A DNA stretch of 64,000 bases from UMGS2069 sp045534555 (GCA_045534555.1 JAZSJW010000002.1:16131-80130); one strand, 5' to 3'; positions 26,116 through 36,172 are shown, counted from the first letter of the stretch. Notes: generated from the letters alone by a model not told the origin. A program made the numbers and translations.

Positions 26116-27615
26116 ATGGCAGAAAGTAATATTGGATTTGAAGAAAAAATATGGAAAGCAGCATGTGTGCTTCGTGGAAATATGGATGCAAGCGAATACA
26201 AACATGTTGTTTTAGGTTTAATCTTTTTAAAATATTTAAGCGATAGCTTTGAAACAAGATATAAAGAACTTGTTGCTGAAGGCGAAGGATTTGAAGAAGA
26301 TGTAGATGAATACACAAGAAAAGGAATTTTCTTCGTCCCAGAAAATGCAAGATGGAGTTATATCTCAAAATATGCACATGAGCCTATTATTGGAAAAGTT
26401 ATTGATGAAGCAATGCAATCTATTGAAAAGTCTAATCACAGATTAGATGGTATTTTGCCAGATAACCATTTTGGAAGACCAGAGCTTGATAAAAGAAGGC
26501 TTGGAGAAGTTGTTGATTTGTTTACAAATATTTCAATGATAGATAGAAGTAAGGATTTACTAGGTAGAGTTTATGAGTATTGTTTATCAAAATTTGCTGA
26601 ACAAGAAGGTAAGCTTGCTGGCGAATTCTATACTCCAAGTTGTATTGTTAAATTACTTGTTGAAATATTAAAACCTTTTAATGGAAGAATTTATGATCCT
26701 TGCTGTGGTTCTGGTGGAATGTTTGTTCAAAGTGTAAAATTTATTGAAAACCATCAAGGAAGAATTAAAGATATTTCTGTATATGGACAAGATGCAAACC
26801 CAACAACAAGAAAACTTTGTGCAATGAACTTGGCTATTCGTGGTATTGAGGCAGATCTTGGCAAATATGCAGACGACACATTCTTTAATGATTTACATCC
26901 TCAATTAAAAGCAGACTATATTTTAGCAAACCCTCCATTCAACCTTTCTGCTTGGGGCGGAGATAAACTTGTTAATGATAAAAGATGGGTTTATGGTGTG
27001 CCACCAACAGGAAATGCAAACTTTGCTTGGCTTCAACATATGATTCACCATCTTTCTCCAAATGGAAAGATTGGTATGGTTCTTGCTAATGGTGCTCTTT
27101 CATCAAACACTGGTAACGAAGGAGAAATAAGAGCCAATATAATTAAAGCAGATTTGGTTGAAGCTATTGTTGCATTACCTGCTCAATTATTCTATACAAC
27201 AGGAATCCCTGTTACTCTATGGTTCTTAAACAAAAATAAAAAACAAAAAGGCAAAATTCTTTTCATAGATGCTCGTGAAATGGGAACTATGGAAACCAGA
27301 AAACTTAGAGTGTTAACTGACGATGAGAACGGTGACATTCAAAAAATAGCATCTACATTTAATGCGTTTGAAAATAATGATAATTATCAAGATATTAAAG
27401 GATATTGCAGAGTTGCAACATTAGAAGATGTAGAAAAAGAAGGATTTATTTTAACTCCAGGTAGATATGTTGGTGTTGCTGAAATTAAGCAAGACTCTGA
27501 ACCATTTGAAACAAAGATGCCAAGATTAAAACAAGAGCTTTATGCAATGTTTGAACAAAATCATAAACTAGAAGAAAATATAAAAGCACAATTGGAGAAA
27601 TTAAGTGGAAAATAA
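26116..27615 (+). CDS. hsdM: Type I restriction-modification methylase subunit
   Basis: 499 residues. HsdM N-terminal helical domain (residues 8-130), then motif I YDPCCGSGGMFVQS, motif IV ANPPFNLSAWGGDK and VLANGALSSNTGNEGEIR. It methylates adenine and, with HsdS, forms the methylase core M2S; with HsdR it forms the restriction complex. TAAGGAG precedes the ATG. The next gene overlaps by 11 nt. Confidence 0.96.
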   Translation: MAESNIGFEEKIWKAACVLRGNMDASEYKHVVLGLIFLKYLSDSFETRYKELVAEGEGFEEDVDEYTRKGIFFVPENARWSYISKYAHEPIIGKVIDEAMQSIEKSNHRLDGILPDNHFGRPELDKRRLGEVVDLFTNISMIDRSKDLLGRVYEYCLSKFAEQEGKLAGEFYTPSCIVKLLVEILKPFNGRIYDPCCGSGGMFVQSVKFIENHQGRIKDISVYGQDANPTTRKLCAMNLAIRGIEADLGKYADDTFFNDLHPQLKADYILANPPFNLSAWGGDKLVNDKRWVYGVPPTGNANFAWLQHMIHHLSPNGKIGMVLANGALSSNTGNEGEIRANIIKADLVEAIVALPAQLFYTTGIPVTLWFLNKNKKQKGKILFIDAREMGTMETRKLRVLTDDENGDIQKIASTFNAFENNDNYQDIKGYCRVATLEDVEKEGFILTPGRYVGVAEIKQDSEPFETKMPRLKQELYAMFEQNHKLEENIKAQLEKLSGK

Positions 27616-28498
27616 ATCAAATCCAGTATATGAACTAAGATTAGAGTTAGAAGCAATCAATGAAAAGCTAAATGTGTTTTGGGAATTTTATCAATATTTA
27701 ACATCTGCAGATTTAATTACTAAAAGATATTACAATGACTTGTTTCAAGAATTTTCTGCTGGCAATTTTCTCAATGCTAAAACTTGCCTTACAAAAATTA
27801 TCGAAAGATTACAAAAAGAATCTGAATATTCTTCACACATGTATGTAAAAGATATGTTTGTTTCTGCAATATCAATCTTAGAGGAAGCTAGTAGTCTATG
27901 TGATAAAGCTTTAGATTTGATTGAGAATTCTGCATATCAAGGGATGAATGAAAAACAAATAATAAAAGCAAAGAAAAAAGATCTTGATTTGCAGTTGGCA
28001 GAAAAACAAGAAAAACAAGCGCCTTATCTCAATTTGAGCCTATCTATAGTATTTATTTTAATGTCTGTTACATTTGTTTTTGTTCCTCACTATTTTAACA
28101 ATTCTACTCTTCTTTATCACATTTGTGGATTTATGTTTTTCTTTGGATTTCTTTTTGCAAAACAAGAAATTGAACTAAGAAATAAAGTTGGATTTGTAAC
28201 CCAGTCTGAAAAGCTTACTACTAAACGAGCATTTATTTCTTTGGTACAAGCTGTATTATACATGATACCCTTAGCAATATTATCTATTTTCTTTTACGAG
28301 TTATTGTCTATCAGAATTTTATTATTTGTTCAAATATGGTTTTGTGCAGTACTTCTCATTAATGGCATTTTGATTTTAACTGTCCATTCATATACAAACA
28401 AGAAAATGGAAAAGTTTAGCATCTGGGGATTTATTCTTGGTGCAATTTCAATTATTGGATTTGTAATTCAAATTTTACAATTGTTTGATGTTTTATAA
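27605..28498 (+). CDS. Five-helix membrane protein embedded in hsd operon
   Basis: 297 residues from GTG 27605 with GGAG seven nt upstream. Residues 1-135 are soluble and helical. Five membrane helices follow at about 142-160, 167-185, 212-230, 234-258 and 270-292. No family is recognised. Overlap with hsdM and the 15-nt gap to the PIN gene show it belongs to the same transcript. A membrane partner for the nuclease next door is a guess from position. Confidence 0.75.
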   Translation: MENKSNPVYELRLELEAINEKLNVFWEFYQYLTSADLITKRYYNDLFQEFSAGNFLNAKTCLTKIIERLQKESEYSSHMYVKDMFVSAISILEEASSLCDKALDLIENSAYQGMNEKQIIKAKKKDLDLQLAEKQEKQAPYLNLSLSIVFILMSVTFVFVPHYFNNSTLLYHICGFMFFFGFLFAKQEIELRNKVGFVTQSEKLTTKRAFISLVQAVLYMIPLAILSIFFYELLSIRILLFVQIWFCAVLLINGILILTVHSYTNKKMEKFSIWGFILGAISIIGFVIQILQLFDVL

Positions 28499-28513
28499 TG
28501 CAAAGGAGAAAAT

Positions 28514-29548
28514 ATGGATAAAAATTATTCATTAATAATTGATACAAATGTTTTTGATTTACAAAAAGAGTTAGATGATTTTTCTGAGCCCTATTTATTT
28601 TTCAAAATTGAAGAACTTGTTAATAAATTTGAAATTAATGATATTATTAGTAAAATAAACGTCTGTATTCCTAAAGTTGTATTAATGGAATTTGCTAAGC
28701 AACAAGATGAAAGATATGAAGATGAAATGAAAAAATTTCTAGGTAAAACATATCCATTATTCACTCCTCAAAAAAGAGAAAATTATATGTCCTGGTTAAA
28801 TAAAAAATTTATAAAGTATCTAAAAGAAAATAATAATTTTGGAAACTGTGTATTTATTTTGGATTACCCTTCAGGTAAAAGCTTCAAAAATATTATTAAT
28901 AGAGCAATTTTAAAACAAGAACCATTTGAGGGGAAAAATGGCAAAAGCGACAAAGGATTTAAAGATGCATTAATTTGGCAAACCTTATTGGAATATAAAA
29001 CTTCGAATCCAACAACAAAAATTATATTATTTTCTAATGATTCAAAATTAACAAGCGAATATTGTCAAAAAGAATATAAACTTTTATTTAATGATGACCT
29101 TATTATTGCTAAAAATGTTAAAGAACCATACCTTGATGAAGTGATTAAAAAGGAATTTAATTTAGATAAAATTGAACTATCTTTAGAAAACAAGTTGAAA
29201 AATAAACTTTTAGAAAAATTGGAAAACAATTTAGAATTTACAAATTTGATTGGTAAGTTTATTTTTTCTAAAATGGGAGAAAAAGAAGAAATATGCGAAG
29301 TTTTAGATCCGAATTTTAGAATTTCTAACATGGGAGGAGAAGAAGATTTACCTGCTTTTTATGTATGGATTTCTGTACGAGTAGGTGTAAAACATAAAGA
29401 TGATGTAATTTTTGAAGAACTTCAATCAGGAATAGAAATTTCATATAATTTTGAAAAAGAAAAATTTATGATAGAAGCAAGCTTCCCAATCCATTCTGAC
29501 TTTACAGATGAACAATATTACAATTTGATTAAATTTATAGAAGAATAA
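28514..29548 (+). CDS. PIN-domain nuclease (DUF4935-like) embedded in hsd operon
   Basis: 344 residues. The PIN acidic quartet can be placed: Asp10 (YSLIIDTNVFD), Glu59 (VVLMEFAKQ), Asp151 (KGFKDALIWQTLLEY) and Asp176 (ILFSNDSKLT), the pattern of metal-dependent RNases. The C-terminal half (residues 200-344) is a separate alpha/beta region with no recognised family. PIN proteins usually cut RNA. Its place between hsdM and hsdS is not part of the standard system. Confidence 0.78.
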   Translation: MDKNYSLIIDTNVFDLQKELDDFSEPYLFFKIEELVNKFEINDIISKINVCIPKVVLMEFAKQQDERYEDEMKKFLGKTYPLFTPQKRENYMSWLNKKFIKYLKENNNFGNCVFILDYPSGKSFKNIINRAILKQEPFEGKNGKSDKGFKDALIWQTLLEYKTSNPTTKIILFSNDSKLTSEYCQKEYKLLFNDDLIIAKNVKEPYLDEVIKKEFNLDKIELSLENKLKNKLLEKLENNLEFTNLIGKFIFSKMGEKEEICEVLDPNFRISNMGGEEDLPAFYVWISVRVGVKHKDDVIFEELQSGIEISYNFEKEKFMIEASFPIHSDFTDEQYYNLIKFIEE

Positions 29549-29564
29549 TTATTTGGAGAAATAA

Positions 29565-30734
29565 ATGAGTAATTGGAAACATATAGAACTCGGTGGTTTA
29601 ATAAATTTTAGAAGAGGTTTTGACCTTCCAAAAACAGATATGATCTCTGGCCAATATCCAGTTGTTGCATCTAATGGAATTATTGGTTATCATAATCAAT
29701 ATACAACTAAAGCGCCTGTGATAACAATTGGAAGAAGTGGAAATGTTGGCACACCTTATTTTTACAATGAAAATTGTTGGGCTCATAATACAACCTTGGT
29801 TATAGATGCGTTTTATGATTGTGACCCTAAATTTATATATTATATACTAAAAACTTTAAATTTGCAAAATTATAGAGGTGGAAGTGCTGTCCCTACTCTA
29901 AATAGAAATCATATACATCCAATAAAGGTTTATGTGCCAGAATTAAAGGAGGAACAGCAAGCTATTGCAGATGTGTTAAGCTCTTTTGATGACAAGATTG
30001 TATTAAATAATAAAATTATTAAAAATCTTGAAGAACAAGCGCAAAGTTTATATAAGCACTGGTTTGTTGATTTTGAATTCCCAAATGAAGAAGGTAAACC
30101 ATACAAATCAAGTGGGTGCAAATTTAAAGAATCTGAATTAGGTTTAATACCAGAAAAATGGGAATTGTCAAGTATTGATGATTTTGTTCAAATTAATAAA
30201 AGAGGTATTAGTCCATTATATTCAGAGAATCATGATACCCCTGTTATAAATCAAAAGTGTATAAGAGATTCATTAATTGATATTAATGAGATTACTTTTA
30301 ATGACGATTCAAAAAGTTATAGTTCAGAAATTGAGTTGAAATTTATGGATACTTTAGTAAACTCTATGGGGGTTGGGACTTTAGGTAGAATTTCACCTTA
30401 TATATTAAATATAAAAGCAGTGCCTCATAGTTGTGTAACGTTAATAAGAAATGAAAATTATCCATGTTTTACATATTTAACAATTAAATCTTTGGAAGAA
30501 AGAATAACACAAATGGGAACTGGAACTACTGGGCAGACTTCATTAAATAATAAATCTTTAGGCGCATTGAAGATCTTGGTTCCAGATAAATTGATATTAA
30601 AAAAGATAGAAGACACAATAATAATTCATTACAAAGAACTTGCTCAGCTATTATTAGAAAATAAAAAACTAGAAGAAACAAGAGATTATTTATTACAAAA
30701 GTTAATGAAAGGAGAAATAAAAGTTGGAAACTAA
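29565..30734 (+). CDS. hsdS: Type I restriction specificity subunit
   Basis: 389 residues, two target-recognition domains (about 1-115 and 190-340), each followed by a helical spacer: EEQQAIADVLSSFDDKIVLNNKIIKNLEEQAQSLYKHWF and the C-terminal LLLENKKLEETRDYLLQKLMKGEI. The half-sites fix a bipartite DNA target, not deducible here. Only one hsdS is present and no inverted second cassette is seen. Confidence 0.94.
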   Translation: MSNWKHIELGGLINFRRGFDLPKTDMISGQYPVVASNGIIGYHNQYTTKAPVITIGRSGNVGTPYFYNENCWAHNTTLVIDAFYDCDPKFIYYILKTLNLQNYRGGSAVPTLNRNHIHPIKVYVPELKEEQQAIADVLSSFDDKIVLNNKIIKNLEEQAQSLYKHWFVDFEFPNEEGKPYKSSGCKFKESELGLIPEKWELSSIDDFVQINKRGISPLYSENHDTPVINQKCIRDSLIDINEITFNDDSKSYSSEIELKFMDTLVNSMGVGTLGRISPYILNIKAVPHSCVTLIRNENYPCFTYLTIKSLEERITQMGTGTTGQTSLNNKSLGALKILVPDKLILKKIEDTIIIHYKELAQLLLENKKLEETRDYLLQKLMKGEIKVGN

Positions 30735-31365
30735 AGAAACTTTTTTACAAATGTGCTATCATTGTGGAAATGAGGGTCTTTTATATGTGAAATCTAAATT
30801 TATAGACAAATATAATGATTATGAAAAGAATACTCCTATATATTGGTATGAGGATCAATATTCTTTATTAAAATGTCCTGTTTGTGGGAATGTTACATGT
30901 ATAAAGAGATCTACGGAAGAGGGTATGAGAAGTTTTCAGGGAAAACAGGAATATGATTTGTTTGTATTGTATCCAAATGTTAGCTGTGAATATAATGATG
31001 TGCCAAATGAAATAAAATCATCTTTTGAAGCGGCAAAAAAAGTTGAAAAAATAGACAGCTCAATTTGTGCTTTATCATTAAGAAGAGTTTTAGAATTAAT
31101 ATGTATTGATAAACAAGCATTAGGAGACAATCTTGAGAAGAAGATAAAGGATTTAGTAAATAAAAATATATTACCATCAACCTTCGATGCTGCATGTAAG
31201 CATATTAGGATTATAGGAAATGAAGGTGCTCACGAAAATCAACTTTCAATTCCAGCAAGAGAATTAAAAACACTTATAGAATATTTGGAAAGTATCATAA
31301 ACTATTTATATGTATTACCAGAAAAGATTAAAAGGTTAACTAATATAAAAACAGGAAATGCTTAA
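30724..31365 (+). CDS. DUF4145-domain protein with zinc ribbon
   Basis: 213 residues from TTG 30724 inside the end of hsdS, GGAG nine nt upstream. N-terminal CYHCGNEG and KCPVCGNVT make a likely zinc ribbon. The C-terminal helices (SLRRVLELICIDKQALGDNLEKKIKDLV, HIRIIGNEGAHENQ) are the DUF4145 fold often found beside or fused to HsdR. Its exact role is unknown; modulation of restriction is likely. Confidence 0.82.
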   Translation: METKETFLQMCYHCGNEGLLYVKSKFIDKYNDYEKNTPIYWYEDQYSLLKCPVCGNVTCIKRSTEEGMRSFQGKQEYDLFVLYPNVSCEYNDVPNEIKSSFEAAKKVEKIDSSICALSLRRVLELICIDKQALGDNLEKKIKDLVNKNILPSTFDAACKHIRIIGNEGAHENQLSIPARELKTLIEYLESIINYLYVLPEKIKRLTNIKTGNA

Positions 31366-31385
31366 GATAGATAAGGAGAAAACAA

Positions 31386-34300
31386 ATGAGTATAACATTT
31401 AATGAAGAAAGTTTTGAACAAGCATTAATTGAACTATTTCAAAGAAATTTGAAATATGATTTTTGCTGTGGTTATGATATTGAAAGAGATTATACTGAGC
31501 CTTTACTTTTAGATAATGTTTTTTCTGCTTTAACAAAAATTAATAAAGGTTTGCCTAGAGTTGCAATTGAAGAAGCTATTAAAAAGATTAAATCGATTAA
31601 AGGTAAAGATTTAGTTTCAAATAATGAACATTTTATGAATTATCTTCAAAATGGTGTTGAAGTTAAATTTTCTGATAATGGAAAAATTAAAACTGATATT
31701 GTTAACCTAGTTGATTACTCCGCTCAAGGAGTTGTTAATAATGAGTTCTTAATTGTTAATCAATACTCAATGCTTCAAAACGATATTACTAAACGCCCTG
31801 ATATTATTGTTTTCTTAAACGGATTTCCTATTGTTGTTATTGAACTTAAAAGTTGTAGCAGAGAACAAACAGATAGTTCTCATGCTTTTAGACAAATTAA
31901 AAATTATCAACACGATATTTCTAATTTATTTACATATAACTGCTTCAACATTGTTTCAGATATGACAAACTCAAAGCTTGGAACAATCACTGCTGATGAA
32001 GATAGGTATATGGAATGGAAAAGCAAATCTGGTGATTATGAAGAAACCAAGTACTCTAACTTTACCACATTGTTTGAAGGTGTTTTTGCAAAAGATAGAT
32101 TATTAAATATTATTAAAAACTTTATGCTATTTAGCAAAGGTGACAAAAAGATAAAAATTGTTTCTGCTTATCATCAATATTTTGCTGTTAATAAAGCAGT
32201 TGAAAGAACTTTGCAGGCTGTTGAAGATAATGGAAAAGCTGGTGTTGTTTGGCATACTCAAGGAAGTGGAAAAAGTTGCTCAATGGTGTTTTATTCTCAC
32301 CTGCTTGATCACTATGCCGATAATCCAACAATTGTAGTATTGACAGACAGAAACGATCTTGATGGTCAGCTATATGAAACATTTAGTAAGTGTAAAGACT
32401 TTTTAAGACAAACGCCTGTTCAAGCAGATTCCAGAGCTGGTCTTAAAAAGCTATTAAAAGACCGTGTTGCTGGTGGAATTATTTTCACAACAATGCAAAA
32501 ATTTGCAGAAAGTGATGATGCATTAAGTGATAGAAAAAATATTATTGTAATGGCTGATGAGGCTCATAGAAGTCAATATGGTTTAAATGAAAAAATTGAT
32601 CAGAAGACCGGAAAAATAAATGTAGGCTATGCAAGAATGGTTAGAAATAGCTTACCAAATGCTACTTTTATTGGCTTTACAGGAACACCAATTGATACAA
32701 AAGATAAATCAACTCAAGAAATATTTGGTTCTTATATAGATATTTATGACATTACTCAAGCAGTAATGGATAAAGCAACAAAACCAATTTATTATGAAAG
32801 TCGTGTTGTTAAATTATCTTTAGACGATAAAGTTTTAAAACAAATTGATGAAGCCTATGCAGAAATGGCTCCTAATGCTGAAGAATATCAGATTGAAAAG
32901 AGCAAAAAAGATTTAGCAAAGCTCGAAGAGATATTATCTACAGAAAAAACTATTTCTACGCTTGTTAAAGACATTGTTACACACTATTCAGATAACAGAA
33001 GTCAAATATTATCTGGTAAAGCAATGATAGTTGCATATTCTAGACCAATTGCTATAAAGATTTGGCAAGAGATAATGGCTAAATATCCACAAATGAAAGG
33101 TAAAGTTAAAGTTGTTATGACAAGTGACAATAACGATCCTGAATCGTGGAGAAAAGTTGATGGAGTTAATCAAAACAAGAAAGACTTAGAAAAAGAATTT
33201 AAAGACGATGAAAGCAACTTTAAGATTGCGATAGTTGTTGATATGTGGCTTACTGGTTTTGACCTTCCATCACTACACACAATGTATGTGTTTAAACCAA
33301 TGAAAGATCATAACTTGATGCAAGCAATTGCAAGAGTTAATAGAGTTTTCAAAGACAAAGAAGGCGGACTTATTGTTGACTATATTGGAATTGCACAAGC
33401 ATTGAAAAAAGCAATGAAACAATATACAGTAAGAGACCAAAAGAATTTTGCTGAAAATGATATTTCTAAAAAAGCACTACCATTATTTCAAGAAAAACTT
33501 TCAATATGTAGAGACTTTATGTATGGTTTTGATTACTCAAAATTTATTAAAGGAACAAATCTTGATCGTGCTAATTTAATTGTAGGTGGAATTAATCACA
33601 TATTACGAGATGAAGAAGATAAAAAAGTCTTCTTGAAAGAATCTCTAGCTTTACATCAAGCTGAAAGTTTGTGTATGAGTTTGATTGATTATGAGACAAG
33701 ACTTGAGGCGGCTTTTATGGAAAGTGTAAGAGTTGCTATTACGAGAATAAATCAAAGCAGAAAACTGAGTTTAAAAGAAATTAATGAAAGAATTTCCGAA
33801 TTGTTGAGACATACAATTAAAACAAGTGAAGTTATAGATATTTTTGCGGATGCAAAGCTAGAATTCTCAATCTTTGATGATAAATATCTTGCAAGCTTAC
33901 AAAGAATGAAAGAAAAAAATGTTGCAGTTGAAATACTTGCAAGACTTCTTAATGATGAATTAAAGTTGTTTGAAAGAACAAACCTTGTTCAAAGTGAATT
34001 GTTTAGTGAAAAAATTCGAAGAATTATGCTTGCATACAACAATGGGCAAATTAATAATATTGAAGTTCTTGATGAGCTTATAAAACTTGCTCAGGAAATT
34101 AAAGAAGTAGAAGATGCAGGTCAAAAACTAGGATTAAATAAAGAAGAAAAAGCTTTCTACGATGCACTGCTTAAACCTCAAGCATTGAAAGATTATTATG
34201 AAGATAAAAATGAAGATCTTATTGCAATAGTTAGAGAGTTAACAGATATGTTAAACAAAAACAAAACTATTGACTGGCAAAAAAGAGAAACAGCAAGAGC

Positions 34301-34418
34301 GGATATGAGAAGTTTAGTTAAAAGACTTCTTAAGAAATATAACTACCCACCTAGAGAAAGAGATGAAGCTTTACAATATGTAATGGCTCAATGTGAAAGA
34401 TGGGCAGATAATATTTAG
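31386..34418 (+). CDS. hsdR: Type I restriction enzyme translocase/endonuclease subunit
   Basis: 1,010 residues. N-terminal nuclease RPDIIVFLNGFPIVVIELKS (PD...ExK), Walker A WHTQGSGKSCSMVFYS, DEAH box MADEAHRSQYG, motif III FIGFTGTPIDTKD, and motif VI MQAIARVNRVFKDK, then a helical C-terminus for complex binding. It pumps DNA with ATP and cuts far from the unmethylated site. Last gene of the operon. Confidence 0.97.
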   Translation: MSITFNEESFEQALIELFQRNLKYDFCCGYDIERDYTEPLLLDNVFSALTKINKGLPRVAIEEAIKKIKSIKGKDLVSNNEHFMNYLQNGVEVKFSDNGKIKTDIVNLVDYSAQGVVNNEFLIVNQYSMLQNDITKRPDIIVFLNGFPIVVIELKSCSREQTDSSHAFRQIKNYQHDISNLFTYNCFNIVSDMTNSKLGTITADEDRYMEWKSKSGDYEETKYSNFTTLFEGVFAKDRLLNIIKNFMLFSKGDKKIKIVSAYHQYFAVNKAVERTLQAVEDNGKAGVVWHTQGSGKSCSMVFYSHLLDHYADNPTIVVLTDRNDLDGQLYETFSKCKDFLRQTPVQADSRAGLKKLLKDRVAGGIIFTTMQKFAESDDALSDRKNIIVMADEAHRSQYGLNEKIDQKTGKINVGYARMVRNSLPNATFIGFTGTPIDTKDKSTQEIFGSYIDIYDITQAVMDKATKPIYYESRVVKLSLDDKVLKQIDEAYAEMAPNAEEYQIEKSKKDLAKLEEILSTEKTISTLVKDIVTHYSDNRSQILSGKAMIVAYSRPIAIKIWQEIMAKYPQMKGKVKVVMTSDNNDPESWRKVDGVNQNKKDLEKEFKDDESNFKIAIVVDMWLTGFDLPSLHTMYVFKPMKDHNLMQAIARVNRVFKDKEGGLIVDYIGIAQALKKAMKQYTVRDQKNFAENDISKKALPLFQEKLSICRDFMYGFDYSKFIKGTNLDRANLIVGGINHILRDEEDKKVFLKESLALHQAESLCMSLIDYETRLEAAFMESVRVAITRINQSRKLSLKEINERISELLRHTIKTSEVIDIFADAKLEFSIFDDKYLASLQRMKEKNVAVEILARLLNDELKLFERTNLVQSELFSEKIRRIMLAYNNGQINNIEVLDELIKLAQEIKEVEDAGQKLGLNKEEKAFYDALLKPQALKDYYEDKNEDLIAIVRELTDMLNKNKTIDWQKRETARADMRSLVKRLLKKYNYPPRERDEALQYVMAQCERWADNI

Positions 34419-34423
34419 TTGTT

Positions 34424-34453
34424 AAAGAACAGATAAATTATCTGTTCTTTTTT
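34424..34453 (+). terminator. Terminator of the type I restriction operon
   Basis: AAAGAACAGAT / ATCTGTTCTTT hairpin followed by T6. Confidence 0.92.
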
Positions 34454-34732
34454 AGTGTAACCTGTAAAATTATAATTTTTCTGTTAGCGGAAATTTTTGC
34501 GTTATCTTATAAATATAAGACAAAAAAATTTAGAGTAATAGTGTAATTATCTGACGCTATTACACTAATGACACTAATTATTTATCACACGCGAGCGCGT
34601 ATGTGAAACCCCTTAATTAAATAATTTAATATATCACTAATATATTTCAAATTCGCGTTATTCTATAATATATATAACAAAATAATAATCCGTCATTCTG
34701 TCATATCCGTCATAAATGACGGTAGTGACAGT
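34454..34732. repeat. Noncoding region with palindromes before the recombinase
   Basis: Contains TAGTGTAAT / ATTACACTA (9 bp, around 34535-34565), repeated ACACTAAT, a GCGCG-centred palindrome near 34592-34612, and a 34-bp imperfect palindrome at 34698-34731 centred on CCGTCAT-AA-ATGACGG with outer CTGTCA / TGACAG. No gene seen. Could be recombinase or replication-protein binding sites. Confidence 0.6.
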
Positions 34733-35377
34733 ATGAAAGGCTATAAAAAAGAAGTCAAAATACTAAATGATAAAGAAGCTAAGATACTAGCCAACTACTT
34801 ACACACAGAACCAAACCCTAGATGGAAGATTGCATTGCTTACAGTACTATTTATGGGTTTAAGGCGTGGAGAACTTGCAGGACTAGAATGGAAGGATATA
34901 GATTTTGAGAATAAAACAATGAAGATTGCTCGTTCTGTACAAGAAGTAAATGGATTTGGAATTATTACTAAAGAGCCAAAGACTGAAACATCTAAAAGAG
35001 TTATTTATATCCCTGAAAGATTAATTGGTTACTTATTAGAATATAAAACCTTTTGGGATAATAGGAAGAAATATCTTGGCGATAGATGGTCAAAAACTGA
35101 TAGACTATTTTGCACAGATGATGGTGATGATATCAGTCCTGGATTGTTTATTGTATGGCTACATAAAATTTTAGACCGTGCAGGCTTGCCACGAGTAACT
35201 CTACACTCACTTCGCCACACAAATATAACATTGCAATTGGCTAACGGTGTTGATATGAAAACAGTATCGGTAAGAGCTGGCCATTCAAAAGCCTCAACAA
35301 CTTCCGACTTCTATTCGCATTTCTTAAAAACACCAGATCAACACGCCAGCGCCACAATTGATAAAATTTTTGAGTAA
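34733..35377 (+). pseudogene. Tyrosine recombinase, catalytic domain only
   Basis: 214 residues. The active-site set is complete: Arg in GLRRGELAGLEW, Lys in TKEPKTETSKR, HxxR in HSLRHTNI, His in AGHSKAST, and Tyr in SDFYSHF. The N-terminal arm- and core-binding domains (about 100-180 residues in most integrases) are missing and no ribosome binding site precedes the ATG. Upstream sequence is noncoding. Most likely the remnant of the element integrase, though a compact functional enzyme cannot be excluded. Confidence 0.65.
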
Positions 35378-35390
35378 ATTTTATAATATC

Positions 35391-35419
35391 TTGTAAAAAT
35401 GACAGCTTTATGATAAACT
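35391..35419 (+). promoter_or_regulatory. Promoter of the DUF3800 gene pair
   Basis: TTGTAA (35391-35396), 17-nt spacer, TAAACT (35414-35419), then AAGGAG and ATG 35441. Confidence 0.65.
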
Positions 35420-35440
35420 TATGAAATATAAGGAGATATT

Positions 35441-36172
35441 ATGGAAACACTAAATATTTATTGTGATGAAAGTTGTCATTTAAATTATACTTCCGAATCT
35501 TATATGGGTTTTTCTTGTATTGTTTGCAATCTTGATAAAATAAAAGAAGTAAATCAAAATATAAAAGAATTAAAAATAAGACATGGAATACCGGCTCATC
35601 AAGAACTAAAATGGTCAAAAATATGCAAAACAAATTATGAATTATATAAAGACGTTATAAATTATTTTTTTATAGATGATGATTTGGCATGTAGGACATT
35701 ATTAGTAAAAAACAAACATGATTTAAAGTTTACAAAAAGAAATACAAAATCTGACTTTTATTATAAAATGATGTATTTTTTAATAATTAAGTTTATAAAT
35801 CCTCATAAACAATATAATATTTATTTAGATATAAAAGATACAAATTCATCCGATAGAATTAATAATTTAAAACAATATTTAAATAGAACAAAATTGGATT
35901 ACAATGTAACAAATACTATTACAAAAATTCAGACAATAAGGTCTTATGAAAGCTGCATTCTTCAATTGTCAGATATATTATTGGGCGCAATAATGTATGC
36001 TAATAAATATGATGATCAAAATCTTTCCACATCAAAATCAAAATTAGTGCAATTTATTAGAGAAAAATCAAACAAAAAATTAACCATACCAACTCTTCAA
36101 AACGAACCAAAGCTAAATATTTTTATTTCAGATGCTCAAAAAATGAAGCTACGAGGTGAAAATGACTTGTAG
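35441..36172 (+). CDS. DUF3800-family protein, RNase H-like fold
   Basis: 243 residues. N-terminal LNIYCDESCH, central YNIYLDIKDTN and C-terminal ILQLSDILLGAIMYA place the conserved acidic residues of DUF3800, a family predicted to have an RNase H-like fold and often found on mobile elements and defence islands. Activity is not established. The following gene starts inside its last codons. Confidence 0.82.
   Translation: METLNIYCDESCHLNYTSESYMGFSCIVCNLDKIKEVNQNIKELKIRHGIPAHQELKWSKICKTNYELYKDVINYFFIDDDLACRTLLVKNKHDLKFTKRNTKSDFYYKMMYFLIIKFINPHKQYNIYLDIKDTNSSDRINNLKQYLNRTKLDYNVTNTITKIQTIRSYESCILQLSDILLGAIMYANKYDDQNLSTSKSKLVQFIREKSNKKLTIPTLQNEPKLNIFISDAQKMKLRGENDL

Noticed and set aside
29565..35377. 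Phase-variable hsdS shuffling by the neighbouring recombinase
   Set aside because: Only one hsdS gene and no inverted hsdS repeats; the recombinase is 4 kb away and truncated.
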